Shown here: positions 47,276 to 58,682 of the stretch, in pieces | Position numbering within the stretch: position 1 is the first letter of the stretch | How the letters are laid out: every line of letters starts with the position of its first letter | Source of the DNA: Hyaloscypha bicolor E | Taxonomy: Eukaryota > Ascomycota > Leotiomycetes > Helotiales > Hyaloscyphaceae | DNA length: 64,000 bases | NCBI RefSeq assembly: GCF_002865645.1 | Contig: NW_020194552.1 | Location: 558,001-622,000 of the forward strand | Reading direction: 5' to 3' | The notes under the pieces: generated by a model | The model's input: the letters and a program-made list of their open reading frames with translations, nothing else | What the model was told of the DNA's origin: nothing | Databases searched by the model: none | Position numbers and translations under genes: made by a program

Positions 47276-49556
47276 CTAAAAGGGCCTTGAGTTGCTTGGT
47301 TTGAGTACTAAGCAAGACTTCTGAGCACTTTGAGGAACTAAAAAGAAATTTAACTCAATCGACGGACTCTTCTCGGTTCTCTGTCTAGTAACTAGCCACA
47401 AAGTATCTCCTCCTGTTCCTATAAACAGAATATAAAATATTGCTGGTCCAAGTTTAGCCACTTCGAGCAAGCGATGGTTCAACGCACCCGTCGAGGGCGA
47501 AGGGATGATAAAGATATCTAAGAGAGTGGTCCCATAAGGACAATTTAATAAACTAGCTGTTGTATTGGGGAAAAGTAGTAGACTGGTGAGCAACGGCTTG
47601 AATCACCCTGGCACAGGTCACCCAGATCTGTGTTTCACCATCAACTCTGGATACATTTGATGAACACCGGCAGCCAAGAGAGCATATACTATATACAGTC
47701 AGAGGGTTAACACGAGCTTCTCCGAAAATACGCACCCAAAAATATAGCTGCCTCCATACCCAAGATAACGTATATAGACGTCTCCGATCTTAGGCATCAA
47801 TCTCGTTGATTCGCCGGCCGAGGTGTCGGTAGGCACACTTTTAACCCAAGAGACGCAATACCCTGCGCGTGGTCAATTTCCTCAACCCCAAGAACGTTGG
47901 TTTTAAAATCTTGGATTTGCTGGCCACGAAGCTCCCATTGGTACCCGATTGAGAAATATGCGACGGGTTATCAGTATTCGCCATTTTAGACCTAAAAATA
48001 GAAGTCCTCACACTCGGCGCCAGTTGAGAAAGCTGGCTAGGTCTCACTTTTGATCGAGGAGAACATACGCACTGGATGTCACGTGCTACGCACAGGCCAC
48101 ACAGATATATATATAGCTTCTTCCCCGCTCTTAGGGCACCATCATTCCTTACTATTATACCAATATACACCCATATTATCCCCACAGCCCCTACAGGCCT
48201 TGACACTGGACCTGCTCCTTTAGCTGTCTCTATGCCACTAGAAGAAGACTGCAGCGGCGGCCGTGCGTTGGGTTATTTATATGAATTTGCCCCTCACTCC
48301 GAACATTTTTTTCGGGCTATTTGCAATAATCTAATATATAATACGGTTGGTGTAACGTAATTCTCGTTTAGCCCACTGCTCCTAGACTTCCACAGGGGCT
48401 ATGTTACCTCTCTGTATATTTTAGAGTTTGAACCTCGGAGTAAAAATTGGGGGTTGCAATTCCTTCTAGAAAGGCGTTTTGCTTTTCGGTCAAACGCAGA
48501 GTAGCAGGAAACCATGACAATACTCAACATTGCCAGCCAGGTCTAGCTGTTTGGAACACCCTGAGAGACCCTAACTTATTTACCGGAATTTGAATCCCCC
48601 AAGCCTCCGTTTACACTGATTCGTTATAACAATCGTTGAGTACTCGGGAAACCAGAAGGTAATGAAGAGAAGAGACATTACTCGGTGAAGAAATATAATC
48701 TAGACAGGGCAATGACGTAGCTCTCATAAACTAAATCGTGGACTGCAATGGCTTTAATGCAAAATGTTTAGTCCAAGATAATTCTTATGGCTTATTGTTG
48801 GATGAAAATCCGAGGAGTAAAGGATCTAAGGGTATTAAATCAAGAATTGTTATGTGGGATCATCGGAATAAGAGGGGAAGGGAGGAGGGTACATGGATAA
48901 TAGGACTAGATGAGCTAGCAGAGCTTGGTCAAACCGGTTCCCATATTTTGATCTGGTTGTGATTTGTATCTCTGAATCAGTTGGGTCTTTACTAGCTTAC
49001 TATTTAAGTAAAGCGATGGTACTGGGGTATAGTTCATCTTCAAGTGGTTTCAGGAGAACCAGGAGTAGGTCTCACTTGACTGGTTCATAATTTAAGTGAT
49101 CGACGGTTAGAGAGTATGTATTTCAAAACCTCGTGAGGGACAAGAATATGAAACGACTATTTGAACGAAGTCTCGCTCTTCCGTCAAGTAGAAGGAAAAA
49201 TAAAGTATTTGAAGTAGGATCGAAATGTGGCAGAGTAACGGTTCTGATGCGCATCCCACGGAAATAGTCCCCTGTCAAATGAGGATAACAAATATGGTAA
49301 AAATAATATCAAGAAAAGAAGAATAATACCGCCCCCCCCTTTAAGTAATGCAAGACACCTTCAGTACCCAGATATTGCAATAGAACGCCGAATCTCTAGT
49401 CACCGCGAGGTGCGCACCTAACGCTAAAGTATATGCAAGTGCCTATGTACGACGCTGAAACAGAATGCCCAACGATTTCCCCGAACGCCAAACTCCTCGC
49501 CCTTCATACATTATGAAACGACGCAGGGTATTGCCTTAGTTCCGGTCTAGCATCTG
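47276..49556. other. Intergenic, no supported gene
   Basis: Open frames of 60-120 codons on both strands (47276-47593, 47841-48206 minus; 48076-48360, 48738-48962 plus) have no recognisable domain and no convincing splice partners. A small orphan gene cannot be excluded. Confidence 0.4.
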
Positions 49557-49985
49557 TTAGCTCAGGCCCTTATTCAACTTGTCTTGGACTAACGTTTCTA
49601 AACCGCAACCCGATTTACCCATGAGTGGCCATGTCCTAATTTTGTGTGTTGAAGGTGCCCGCCCCTTGACCCATATCTCTTGGGTATTCCCCAAGTATCG
49701 TTGTAGCCATTCGGACATTCCAAGCTGGCGGATGTCTACTCGAGCAAGTAGCGTAGTTGTCTTCGCGGATCCATGTCCAACGTCCAGATAGATCTCGATG
49801 TGTTTACTTCGCCCTTTCACGGGAACGCACTGGTAGCCTAGACTGGAGTCAGTACTTGAAGAACCGGCCTTTTTGATGGACTTACGATCTTTGTGTTCGG
49901 CAGAGATCACCTCTTTAGAGAGCACCTCACGGAACGGGTCGTACACGACTTTCTCCTCTTTTCTCCTCTTCATTTTCAGAGCCAT
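49557..49985 (-). CDS. Possible small protein of 142 residues, unknown
   Basis: A single uninterrupted frame from ATG at 49985 to a stop at 49557. The N-terminus is basic (MALKMKRRKEEK), followed by FREVLSKEVISAEHKDRKSI and a hydrophilic, mixed-charge remainder without membrane segments. No domain recognised. It could be a species-specific gene or a chance frame; the antisense strand is also partly open (49579-49791), which weakens the case. No neighbour suggests a role. Confidence 0.35.
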   Translation of the reverse strand: MALKMKRRKEEKVVYDPFREVLSKEVISAEHKDRKSIKKAGSSSTDSSLGYQCVPVKGRSKHIEIYLDVGHGSAKTTTLLARVDIRQLGMSEWLQRYLGNTQEIWVKGRAPSTHKIRTWPLMGKSGCGLETLVQDKLNKGLS

Positions 49986-51223
49986 ACCAAATTGGTGGGG
50001 GCTTTATGCCTCTGAATTGAGAAGTTCTCGTCGCTTTGCTGTGGTGAGACTAGGGGAAGGAGTTGGCAGATGCGGCGAGATAAAGGACCGGCAACGGAGG
50101 TCTCAAGAACTCAAAGAAAGAACGCCGAGTCAACGAATCCCCATCATGGATCAATCAATCAAGGCCCAAAAAGAGTCATCCATCAAGAATCAAGAAGCGA
50201 AAGTGGCCCACAACAGAACTGGTCGCACTTTATTGTCAGATCCTCGGGGGAGCCTCGCCCGTCGAGAAAAGCCCGGGGCTGAGCCAGAAGGTGTGTCAGG
50301 AGGCGAGTCGCCGGGCAACAACGGACTAACGGACAACTACTTAATAAACTGCATTGGGGGCCACCACACCATCAACAACTGTGCACGCGAGATTGGGCGG
50401 CTTGCCAGGCACACTTGGGGCAAGGCGGGTTCCAAAAGGGTGGTCATTGGCTAGTCTGTCAAACCAGTCTGCCTCGCGACAGACCGCCATCTCAGCCCCG
50501 TGGATCGCAATTTTAGCAAATCACCTATAATTTTCCTACACCCTCTATACTTGTTGTCTAGATAGCCGTCTCACCCGCTTTTTGTTTCGGAGTGAACCTG
50601 GCTGGGGCGGTCGCTCATTTGCCGTTTTCGTCCTCCCTCAGAACCAGATTATATTCAGTTCATTAGGTTGGGTCCTTGTTTCTTCCTCGCCGTCTTATAC
50701 TGATGAAGGTGTAATGCAAGGCTCGATGATTCAGTCATCGAACTCAGGAATCCCTCTCGGAGGCCTGATTATCTGGCTTATTCCTATTCGTCTGACTTGC
50801 TTGATTTGCCCTTCCCTGGGCGTATTTGTAGCGTTGGCCCCCAATTATCTCAATTTAAAATCCCTCTCAATTCGCAGATGAATTGCCTGGACCTCTTTTT
50901 GCAAGAGATAATTCTTTTTGTTTATTTCGTGGAACCATAGTAGATTGTCATTTGACTCGTCTCAAGTCTGTGGCTCATCCGTCAGTATGCAAGCCACTTC
51001 TTCAGAAAAGCTGTGCCGAGCCTCCTCAAAAAAGGCTGAGCCTGACAGTGCTCAGCCCACGCGCTCTTCGGGTCACCGATGCCGAAGTGCCAGCCTCATC
51101 TCTGGCAAGTCTGGAGCTCCATATCTAGCACGTCCAGGGATTTTCCCCGACTCCTAGATTTTCTTGTCGTCTAACCTTCCTTTCCTTACTCAATTGTCAA
51201 GTAGTGGCCCTTTCTCTATCTTC
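49986..51223. other. Region upstream of the patatin gene, no gene recognised
   Basis: Normal composition. Open frames at 49873-50454, 50582-50881 and 50883-51128 lack domains. The region presumably includes the phospholipase promoter and leader. Confidence 0.4.
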
Positions 51224-53299
51224 ATGGCCAATCGAGAGAAATCGATTGAGTTGTACGAGGTAGAAGCTGGCCCTTCTACAAAACGCCTCGCTACACCGAA
51301 AAGTCCTGCAATCGACTTCACCTCAAATATCAAAAAATTCGAGCTATCGAAGCAAAAGGCAAATCTTTCGCCCGTTTCTGGCTCCAAAGCTGGAGATCAT
51401 CGAAGACCAAGGTCGATAAATGGACAGCCTTCGGTATGGATCGACAGAGACGCGCCAGGTTGGAACCAAAGCCCTACTCAGGCTGCATTTCCACCACCAC
51501 TGCCAAAGAAGAGCAAGCTCTATGAATACAAGAAGATATGGAGGAAGAATTACACCTTGAGTCTTGGTACGGCCATCTAGGTGTCTCTGCTTTTTCAGCG
51601 CTGACATACTCACAGATGGTGGAGGTGTGCGCGGCTATTCGCAATTGAGTATCATTAAAGCATTAATGGACGAAGTTGGGAAAATCGAGCGAAGCCAGCC
51701 CGACAAAGACGGCAAGCCAGTTTTGTCAAGCTTTCACCCCTTCACCCCAAGCGAAGGGAAATCCGTCGTCCAACCCAAGTCGAAACACAAGAGAAACAAG
51801 ATGAAGAAGGAAAACTCTACGAATGGCCACAAAAGTGGCGATGATTCACATGGCAATGGAAAGGGAAAGGGGAAAGAAATAGAAAGACAATCCGAATCGT
51901 CTTTGGATGAAAAGGAATGCTGTCAATTTTACCCCTATCACTACTTTGACTACATTGCAGGAACAAGTACGGGAGGGTAAATGGACTTCTTTATATATCC
52001 TTCATACTTTACACATTACTGACCTCTTTGAAGATTGAATGCGATCATGCTTGGGCGACTTCGAATGAGCGTTGATGACTGCCTTACTGGCTACACTGAA
52101 ATGGCCCATAAGGTTTTCGGTAAACCTCGGTTAGCATCGTACCGCTTCTCCCCCCTATTTTGGTTTTGTGCGAAGTACAGCGGTTGTCGATTAAGGGAGG
52201 TGGTGAAAGATGTTGTCGAGGAGCATTTGTGTGAAGGGGAAGGCTACATGTTGGCCATGAACAAGGAGATGTGCCGAACGTAGGCCTACCTGCTCGATGA
52301 CCTTTCCCTTATGCATTCATCTAACACTATTATAGTATTGTGCTGGCAATGAAGAAGAATCTCAGTAACGTTGAAACCGCACATCTATTCCGAACGTATG
52401 ACCACCACCGGCGAAGAGCGCCCCAAACGGACAAACGCATGGACGCTTTCGAGCAAGAGGGTCCTGCTGATTCAAGTCTTATCTGGGAAGTGGCGCGCGC
52501 AACCTCAGCAGCTCCAACGTATTTCAACACAATCAAAATCGGAGAAGATGAATATGGAGATGCCGGGTTCGGGGAAAATAATCCAAGTAAAAGGCTGTTC
52601 TGGGAAGTTAGGTTCATGAACAACGGCGATGAGAAAGCCAACGCGCTTTCGGTAAGTATTGGCACAGGCGTCACAAGATTTTCTCGGTTTCAGAAAGGTC
52701 CCTTGAAAAGAATCATTGCCTGGATCAATGCGGCGAAGGAAATCTCCAAAGATTGTGAAAAGACTCACCTCGAGATGCAGAATATGCACAAAGGCAAATA
52801 CTACCGCCTTAATGTTCCTGAAAAGGCGACAGATCCAGATGCTCAGGAACCATCAAAGTGGCAACACATCAAGAAACGTACGCGGAAATGGTTCGGCCAC
52901 GGTGGGGAGCCATTGGATCGAGGACTTGCAAAAATCAAGTTAGATGAGTGGAAGTCAACGAGCTGGTGGCGGAAAGAGAGCACGCAGGAAGAAATCGAGC
53001 GCATTACGAGAGAGTATCTGAAGGATCCAGGGGTGATTCAGGAACTGAGCGAAATTGCAGAGATGCTGGTTTCGCACAGACGAGCAAGGGCGAGGACGGA
53101 TCGGTGGGGAGCATACGCGTTAGGAATTCGGTACGAGTGTCCAGTGATTATGGAACCTTGTCCCGAAGATACTTGGACGGATGAGCGGGGTTTACAGAGG
53201 CATTTAGAGGAGGACCACGAGATTTTGGCGAGGATGATGCCAGATGAGCATATGGAGCAGATTCTGAGCGCGGGGAAATATTTTGAACACCATCACTAG
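51224..53299 (+). CDS. Patatin-like phospholipase
   Basis: Four exons (51224-51566, 51616-51976, 52034-52279, 52336-53299) with introns of 49, 57 and 56 bp encode 637 residues. After a variable N-terminus of about 114 residues comes the patatin fold. It has the oxyanion loop DGGGVRGYS (from about residue 115), the nucleophile elbow GTSTGG with Ser232, and the catalytic Asp392 in GDAGFGENNPS. A low-complexity Lys/Ser-rich insert (about 150-205) lies between the first two motifs. Patatin-like enzymes hydrolyse acyl chains of phospholipids through a Ser-Asp dyad; in fungi they act in lipid turnover and some are linked to non-self recognition. Both catalytic residues are present. The C-terminal 50 residues contain YECPVIMEPC and LQRHLEEDHE, a Cys/His arrangement like part of a C2H2 finger. 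The ATG was chosen because the frame upstream of it has only a TTG. Confidence 0.9.
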
Positions 53300-55036
53300 G
53301 TGGTGAAGTTTCATTTTTCCTTCACAATTTCTGATCAAATTTTCTTGCTCTCAACTGTGGATAGTTTCCATGCTTGGGTTTGTAATATTGTTTCTCTCTG
53401 AGGATGGATTGGAACCACGAGAAACCGGCATTTGAAACATTATAATGGTGGCTATTGAGCGAGGAGTTCACAGATACTTTGCTTTTCGGATACCCAGATG
53501 TATTATACAATGTATATACAGAGCATGCTTTTACAATTTTGAGAATTATAAAGGAGTGCTTCAAGTCTTTTCGTCTCTTGAATCTTAGGCCTCTTTTTTT
53601 TCGTACCATTATCAGAAAATCAGGCTGCTTATTCTTTTTTTTTTAGACTGTGCAAGATTATAACATAGTGTTGGAATAGCTGCACTGCGAATTTCCTGGT
53701 CATGTGACTAGTCATGTGAGCTCGCGTCGCATGCGTGACTCGACCGGTAGACTAGTCCCCATTAGGCTTAGCAGATTTAGGGATCGCATATCAATACTAC
53801 CATACTGCGATCCTTACTTCTGAATTAACTACTTTACTAACTTTACGCACTGAGTATTCTACGCATATTACGTGTTATGCTACGCGTTACTGGTGAACCG
53901 ATACATAGTAATGGAAATTAATAATGAGGCAAGAGCTAACCTCGCGCCGGAATGGTATTTTTTACATTACGTGCTAGTGATTCGCTACGAAAAGGGGTAA
54001 GTTCTCAAGCGACGAATCGGAGGCCTATTTGCCAGAAATTCATCAACGATCGAAGTGATAACGAGGAAACCCCAAGTGACGGAGGGCAAGGAGTGATTGA
54101 ATAACTCTGCTCTGTTGAAGAGAACACTGTCTAGATGAGTGGGTTTGAGTAACGATCTACTTTTCATCTTACGAGACCTGATCTTTAGCACGCCCCACTC
54201 CCTATTTATTCTAGCCTAAAATTCACCGTGACATATAGAAGGGCACTCGAGGAAGCATAACAAAGACTGCACTATTGATTGTAGCGTGCAAAAACCATGA
54301 TTTTTTATTATTAAAAATCGGGCTAAAATTAAAGTAAATATTGTGGGGTCAATCGCCTGATAGAAAGATCGACATTCCCTAAACTGACGCCATACTCCAA
54401 GACCTCCGTCTTATAACCCATGAAACTCGGGGTTGATTTGGTGTGGGGTTTGGCGAGCAATCACTCTCTTCGGCCTAGGCTTTTATGTTTGCTGCTATAT
54501 CAGCGGTTGCCAACCTCCTGGTGCTCGGTCCTCAAGGTAGGTCACATCCGTGGATGGGGCTGAGAGGCTCCGTAAACCGTTCGTTCCTGGTCGGCACTAT
54601 TTACCCGATCTGTGTATGCTGGAGCGTTTACTCTCAGATCGAGCTTTGATGGATAGGCTTGTCCATAGCACGCCAGGAATGTCACGTTTCCTCCTCTTCC
54701 TGCACGTCCTTCAGACAAAGGAGGCGAGTGATCCTCGAGCGAATATTCCATACGATTCTCCTTCCACAGGAGGTAGCCCTGGTTCAAGCCGTCTGGCATG
54801 TTAGACCTGTGCGAGATTCTACCAGTACCTCGACATATCATCTCTTTTATTTCCTTCGTCTTACTACCCCTTCCCTTCGACCTTTCTACCCTTTTTATTT
54901 AATCGCTGTAGTTCATGAAAGAAGATCGTTTGTCATTCATCTAAGGCTAGGCTATGTTTAGAAGTTACTAACCGGGGTGTATTGAATTCTGGAGTACCCG
55001 TTTCATGAACACAATGGTGAAAGATACACTCAGCCC
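53300..55036. other. Intergenic with a dispersed repeat copy
   Basis: Contains the intact copy of the repeat (53758-53818) whose mutated version lies at 8630-8690. Small open frames (53985-54191, 54542-54841 and others) show no domain. Confidence 0.4.
53758..53818 (+). repeat. Intact copy of the dispersed repeat seen mutated at 8630-8690
   Basis: The aligned segment contains ATTTAGGGATCGCATATCAA and CATACTGCGATCCTTA here. In the other copy nearly all C and G of these words are T and A. Full extent and family unknown. Confidence 0.6.
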
Positions 55037-55493
55037 ATGGCGTTGGCCACGTTCGAGCCACCTATTTCTTCTATAAATCAGAAAGTCTACCTAGCAACCC
55101 AACATCTAGTCAATGACGCAGAGAAAGATTCAGCTAGAGAGCAGGTGCGTCACTCTTTCTTGTAAAACCACATTGAGACGATGAAAGAAGGGACAATAAT
55201 ACAAATGAGCGGGGTTTGTGCTGAAGGTATCTCTGGCGAGGAGGCTTCAAAGATAGGAAATCTCAGCAGGCTTTCCGGGACCGTCAGGCGCAGCAAGTTC
55301 AAACTCTTGAGCAAAGCGTAGTGGATCCTTTAAAATGGAAATTGACTATAATGAGGCATCACGACGCACAGACTTTCTCGAGGGTATGATAAAGGAGCTT
55401 TTGAAATAGAAAGAGGAGTCTGAGAAGGCATACTCAGACCTCCAGGCAAAATATAAGGAATTGAAAAACGATCTGAAAACGGTTGTGGCTTGA
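55037..55493 (+). pseudogene. Decayed bZIP transcription-factor-like gene
   Basis: After an ATG at 55037 (MALATFEPPIS) and a possible intron donor near 55144, a bZIP basic region appears at about 55246-55310: FKDRKSQQAFRDRQAQ, then VQTLEQSV. It aligns with the fungal Yap/AP-1-type signature N-R-x-A-Q-x-A-F-R, but the invariant Asn is Asp. The zipper-like heptads follow only in another frame (from about 55335: RRTDFLEGMIKELL), and that frame has a TAG stop before KEESEKAYSDLQAKYKELKN. A frameshift plus a stop make this a broken gene unless unrecognised introns repair it. It would have bound DNA in the nucleus. Confidence 0.5.
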
Positions 55494-56818
55494 GATGGTA
55501 CATGCTGTGTACTTTCTTTTGGTTGGAAATTGATGTTGAATTGGAGATATCTCGATATGCTGTCCGCCTGGTTGGTGACGGGGACAAAGGACGGCGAGCT
55601 TGACACACAAGGAAAGTCGGATTCGGATCCCCAGCCTTTAGTGGCATAACTCTTCGGGTTGGTTAGGGCAGATAAAAACTTGCACAATCCAAAGCACTTG
55701 TTCGCGACATGTTGACCAGAGACTGTGAATGATGTGCAAGCGACTTGGTAGTAGAGAGGGTTAGTTGCTATCCATCCAGAGCCTTCACCCGCACCAGCGG
55801 CATGGTATTATGTGTGATACGGAGCTCTGAATAAATCCTTAGGGGAAAGGTGTATGGAAGTCTTAAGACGGTGGGCTGGACAGTGTGTCTTCGGGGCAAG
55901 TGCGACTGTAGGACATCGGGTCGGCCTCATTTGGAAACGGCAGTTATTGATTCGAGTGACCGGCCATCCCATCTCCGAATGATACCATCCACATCCACAA
56001 TTCTACCATTGTATGTATCCGTCAGATGTTCTGCCAGACTGTCCAGTCTCGAGGTTGCTGTAGCGTCGGTCGAGGGAGGATTCAAGTGAAGTGTGGACTG
56101 GTCGGGTCGCTCAGTTCAGTTCAGTGTATTCGTGATAAAGTCCGGCAAAGCGTGTAGTAGACAGATTATTATTGATAGCTTATTTATACTAATTGTCGAA
56201 GAAGAGTAATAGGCAGCAGTTGGTGATAAATGTAGCCCCTAGAGTGCGTTCAAAACAGAGGAGCTGCGTTGACCTTGCCAGAAGTTTGCGTGGGTTGTTG
56301 ATCTTGGGGCCGGTCATTGGTGGATGCTTCCAATAGCATAACATTGAAATTGCTGTGGCAGATCGAGAGCAATGGTTTTAATCAATCGTGATGTGTTCAA
56401 GAGGAGCGGATTTACTGGGAGCTTGGGCTGGAAGAGCAGAGGATTCTGCCGGACTGATTAGGAGGCGGTGACATCTCGGACGCAGTCCTATTAATAAGCG
56501 GATGATGGCTCTCTCGAGGTACATGCAGGCTCACGATCACTTTTGCATCAACGGAATTTTAGAACCAGCAATCGATCTCCTGGATTAATTCGACGCTACA
56601 AACGCCCCATTTACCATGCCAACGAGTCGTAACTATCGTTACTCAAGTATTGTGTCCAATTTTTTACCATCCAAAATGCCGCTCGCCATGTAACTCCCCC
56701 AACGCCTTCGCCGCAGCCTGAAAAGATTCCAAAGCCCGGCGCAATCAAACTCCAGAGAAATCAATCCATCGCATTTCTTATCAACACATACGCAAACAGC
56801 AACAACGTATTCGAGCGC
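55494..56818. other. Intergenic, nothing recognised
   Basis: Normal composition. Short frames (55330-55687 minus, 55850-56089 plus) have no domain. Confidence 0.4.
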
Positions 56819-57204
56819 TTATCGAGTATCACGCCTCGGCGGTGACGGGTCTCGGCTTGGGAATAAACGGTCGATGTCTGTGATAGCTGTGGCGACCGAG
56901 TGCCTCCGTTGTGAGTATGGCGTCCACGGACCATTGGAGTTCATGAAGCCATCGAGGCGTCGTGCTCGTTGATCTGCAGTGACGACTGGGTCTTCGAGTT
57001 CGATCTCAGAGTCTGAAGACCTGTTACAAGTTAGTCCCTGGTTCTAACAGTGTGACTCTACCTCAAGTCGTTATTATGAGGGATTTTGTGAAGAACGTAC
57101 TCGGTATCGGAGCTAGCGACGGCGATGTGCGAGATTGCATCGAGCTCTTCTTGTGTGAGAGGAGGAGTTGTGAGAGCAAAGCTGGGTGTGGCTCTGGCAG
57201 ACAT
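56819..57204 (-). CDS. Small acidic protein of 101 residues, unknown
   Basis: Two exons (57204-57101 and 57020-56819) joined across an 80-bp intron (GTACGT...CAG). The junction completes a Glu codon and produces a low-complexity SSDTESSDSEIELED stretch, which argues that the splice is right. The protein starts MSARATPSFALTTPPLTQEE and ends with RDPSPPRRDTR; SDSEIELED-type clusters are possible casein-kinase sites. It is likely disordered and cytosolic or nuclear. An upstream in-frame ATG at 57354 would add 50 mostly hydrophobic residues; the internal ATG is preferred because that extension looks non-coding, but it could be a signal or membrane segment. Function unknown. Confidence 0.6.
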
Positions 57205-58682
57205 GGTGGCGATTGATGGCGATGGTCTTGGATGGACAGTATACGAAGGTGTAGTCTGGGTGAGGAGAAAGTCGATGACTGCAAAAGAGAAAGCAAAGCA
57301 GGCGGGAAGCCCGATTATATTGGAGGCAAAAGCGTGCGCGCGCCGGCAGCGCAACCAACGAGGAGTGCTGTCATACGACCGCCTCAGGTTCCTAGTTTTA
57401 ACCGTGAAGGATCCAACTACTGCACTTGCTGCTCAAGAGGTGTCGATTGGTGTCGGCGAGTCCGGTCTGCAAGGGTTACGGCCAACCATTTGCTCAGCGC
57501 GGGCTGTGGCGAAAATCTCTTACCTGCACATGGAGAGTGTATACGTGGCAATGCAACTACCTTTGCAGGCGAGCGCAGGCGCATTCGCACCCCGATCGGG
57601 CCGGAGCGTCATTTTATTCGCTGACTTTGTTTGCGATCGGGGCCTTTGAATGCGCGCGCTCGCAAGTCGGAGGAAAAGTGTCAGCAGCCCTTTGCCCTTT
57701 CGTTCCCGTATCGTGCGGTACGGCCGTAACTATTCTGGGCACAGAAAAGAATGGAGCTTTGAATTCAGACCCTTGAGGTTCAGTTTCAGAGAATTTTATC
57801 TCCAGTGTTGTGGTACCTTCCGTACGATTCGAGTATCCGTGAAGTGTTGCGAGTGAGGTGTGAACGTAAACAAGCGAGGCAGTTTTCAAGATCAGCTTCC
57901 TGGGTAAGCTGGCATCAAAACACAACAACAATTAGAATTAGATGATAGGTTGACACGTTTTCAAGCACAAGTGTAAGAACGGAACTGCATCATGCGAGAA
58001 ACACCTCCATTGAGCAGATACCCAGCTTTTGCCGAATGCATGCGGCTAATTCTCTGGCGGAAACACTCTTGGCAAGGCATGCTGAGAGCGCCTTTGGTGT
58101 CACCCAATGGATTTTTTTAGGAGTGAAAATACCTCACCTCGCAAGTTGAGCCCACCAAAGCAGGTTTTTGCTTTCCTTTGGCGCCAAGTACGCCAAATGC
58201 GGGTATCATTCCGGCCCATCGTCGAGAAAAATGCCTTACCCGCTGCGAGCTTGGTTTCACGAAAACGAAAATTTGCCGTCCAATCTAGCGAAGACAGAGC
58301 AACGGGCAATGCGGGATGTCTATTTTTGCAGTCGACAGCCGGGGTTTGGGGAGATCTGACTTGTCTCGCTTGAAATCACCCAGAGCAAATTTGCTTGCAC
58401 ACCACCACCCACTTCTGCCGGGCGCCTTCAAATTTGCTATTGTCAATCGCACCGCACCCCACGCCAAAATAGCTCAGCCTCCTGCTCATTTGGTTTCACT
58501 CGGGAAAAGTTTGCTCTCATTGCCACGTCAGCACTTCTATTTTTACTCCCCGTCACTTCCCGGCCACTCAGCCCGCCCCCTAGCGCTGCCAATTTGCGGT
58601 CGGAACTTCCCTGAGAGCCGACATCAGAAATCTCTGCCAACGCCATTTGAGGTATTTGCAGTATTGACAAGCAGAACGCGCG
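57205..58682. promoter_or_regulatory. Divergent intergenic region upstream of the HET-domain gene
   Basis: 1.48 kb between divergently oriented genes. The long open frames here (57125-57649 plus) are antisense to the small gene and have no domain. The 58180-58620 part contains the palindromic word TTTGGCGCCAAG and repeated AAATTTGC words, which could be factor sites; this is inference. Confidence 0.4.

Noticed and set aside
47276..48206. Possible spliced gene from the minus-strand frames at 47276-47593, 47553-47735 and 47841-48206
   Set aside because: No pair of GT/AG sites joins these frames into one protein with a recognisable domain, and stops interrupt the obvious connections.
57125..57649. 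174-codon open frame on the plus strand
   Set aside because: It is antisense to the spliced small gene at 56819-57204 and its upstream region, has no domain, and other frames are open too because of the high GC content.
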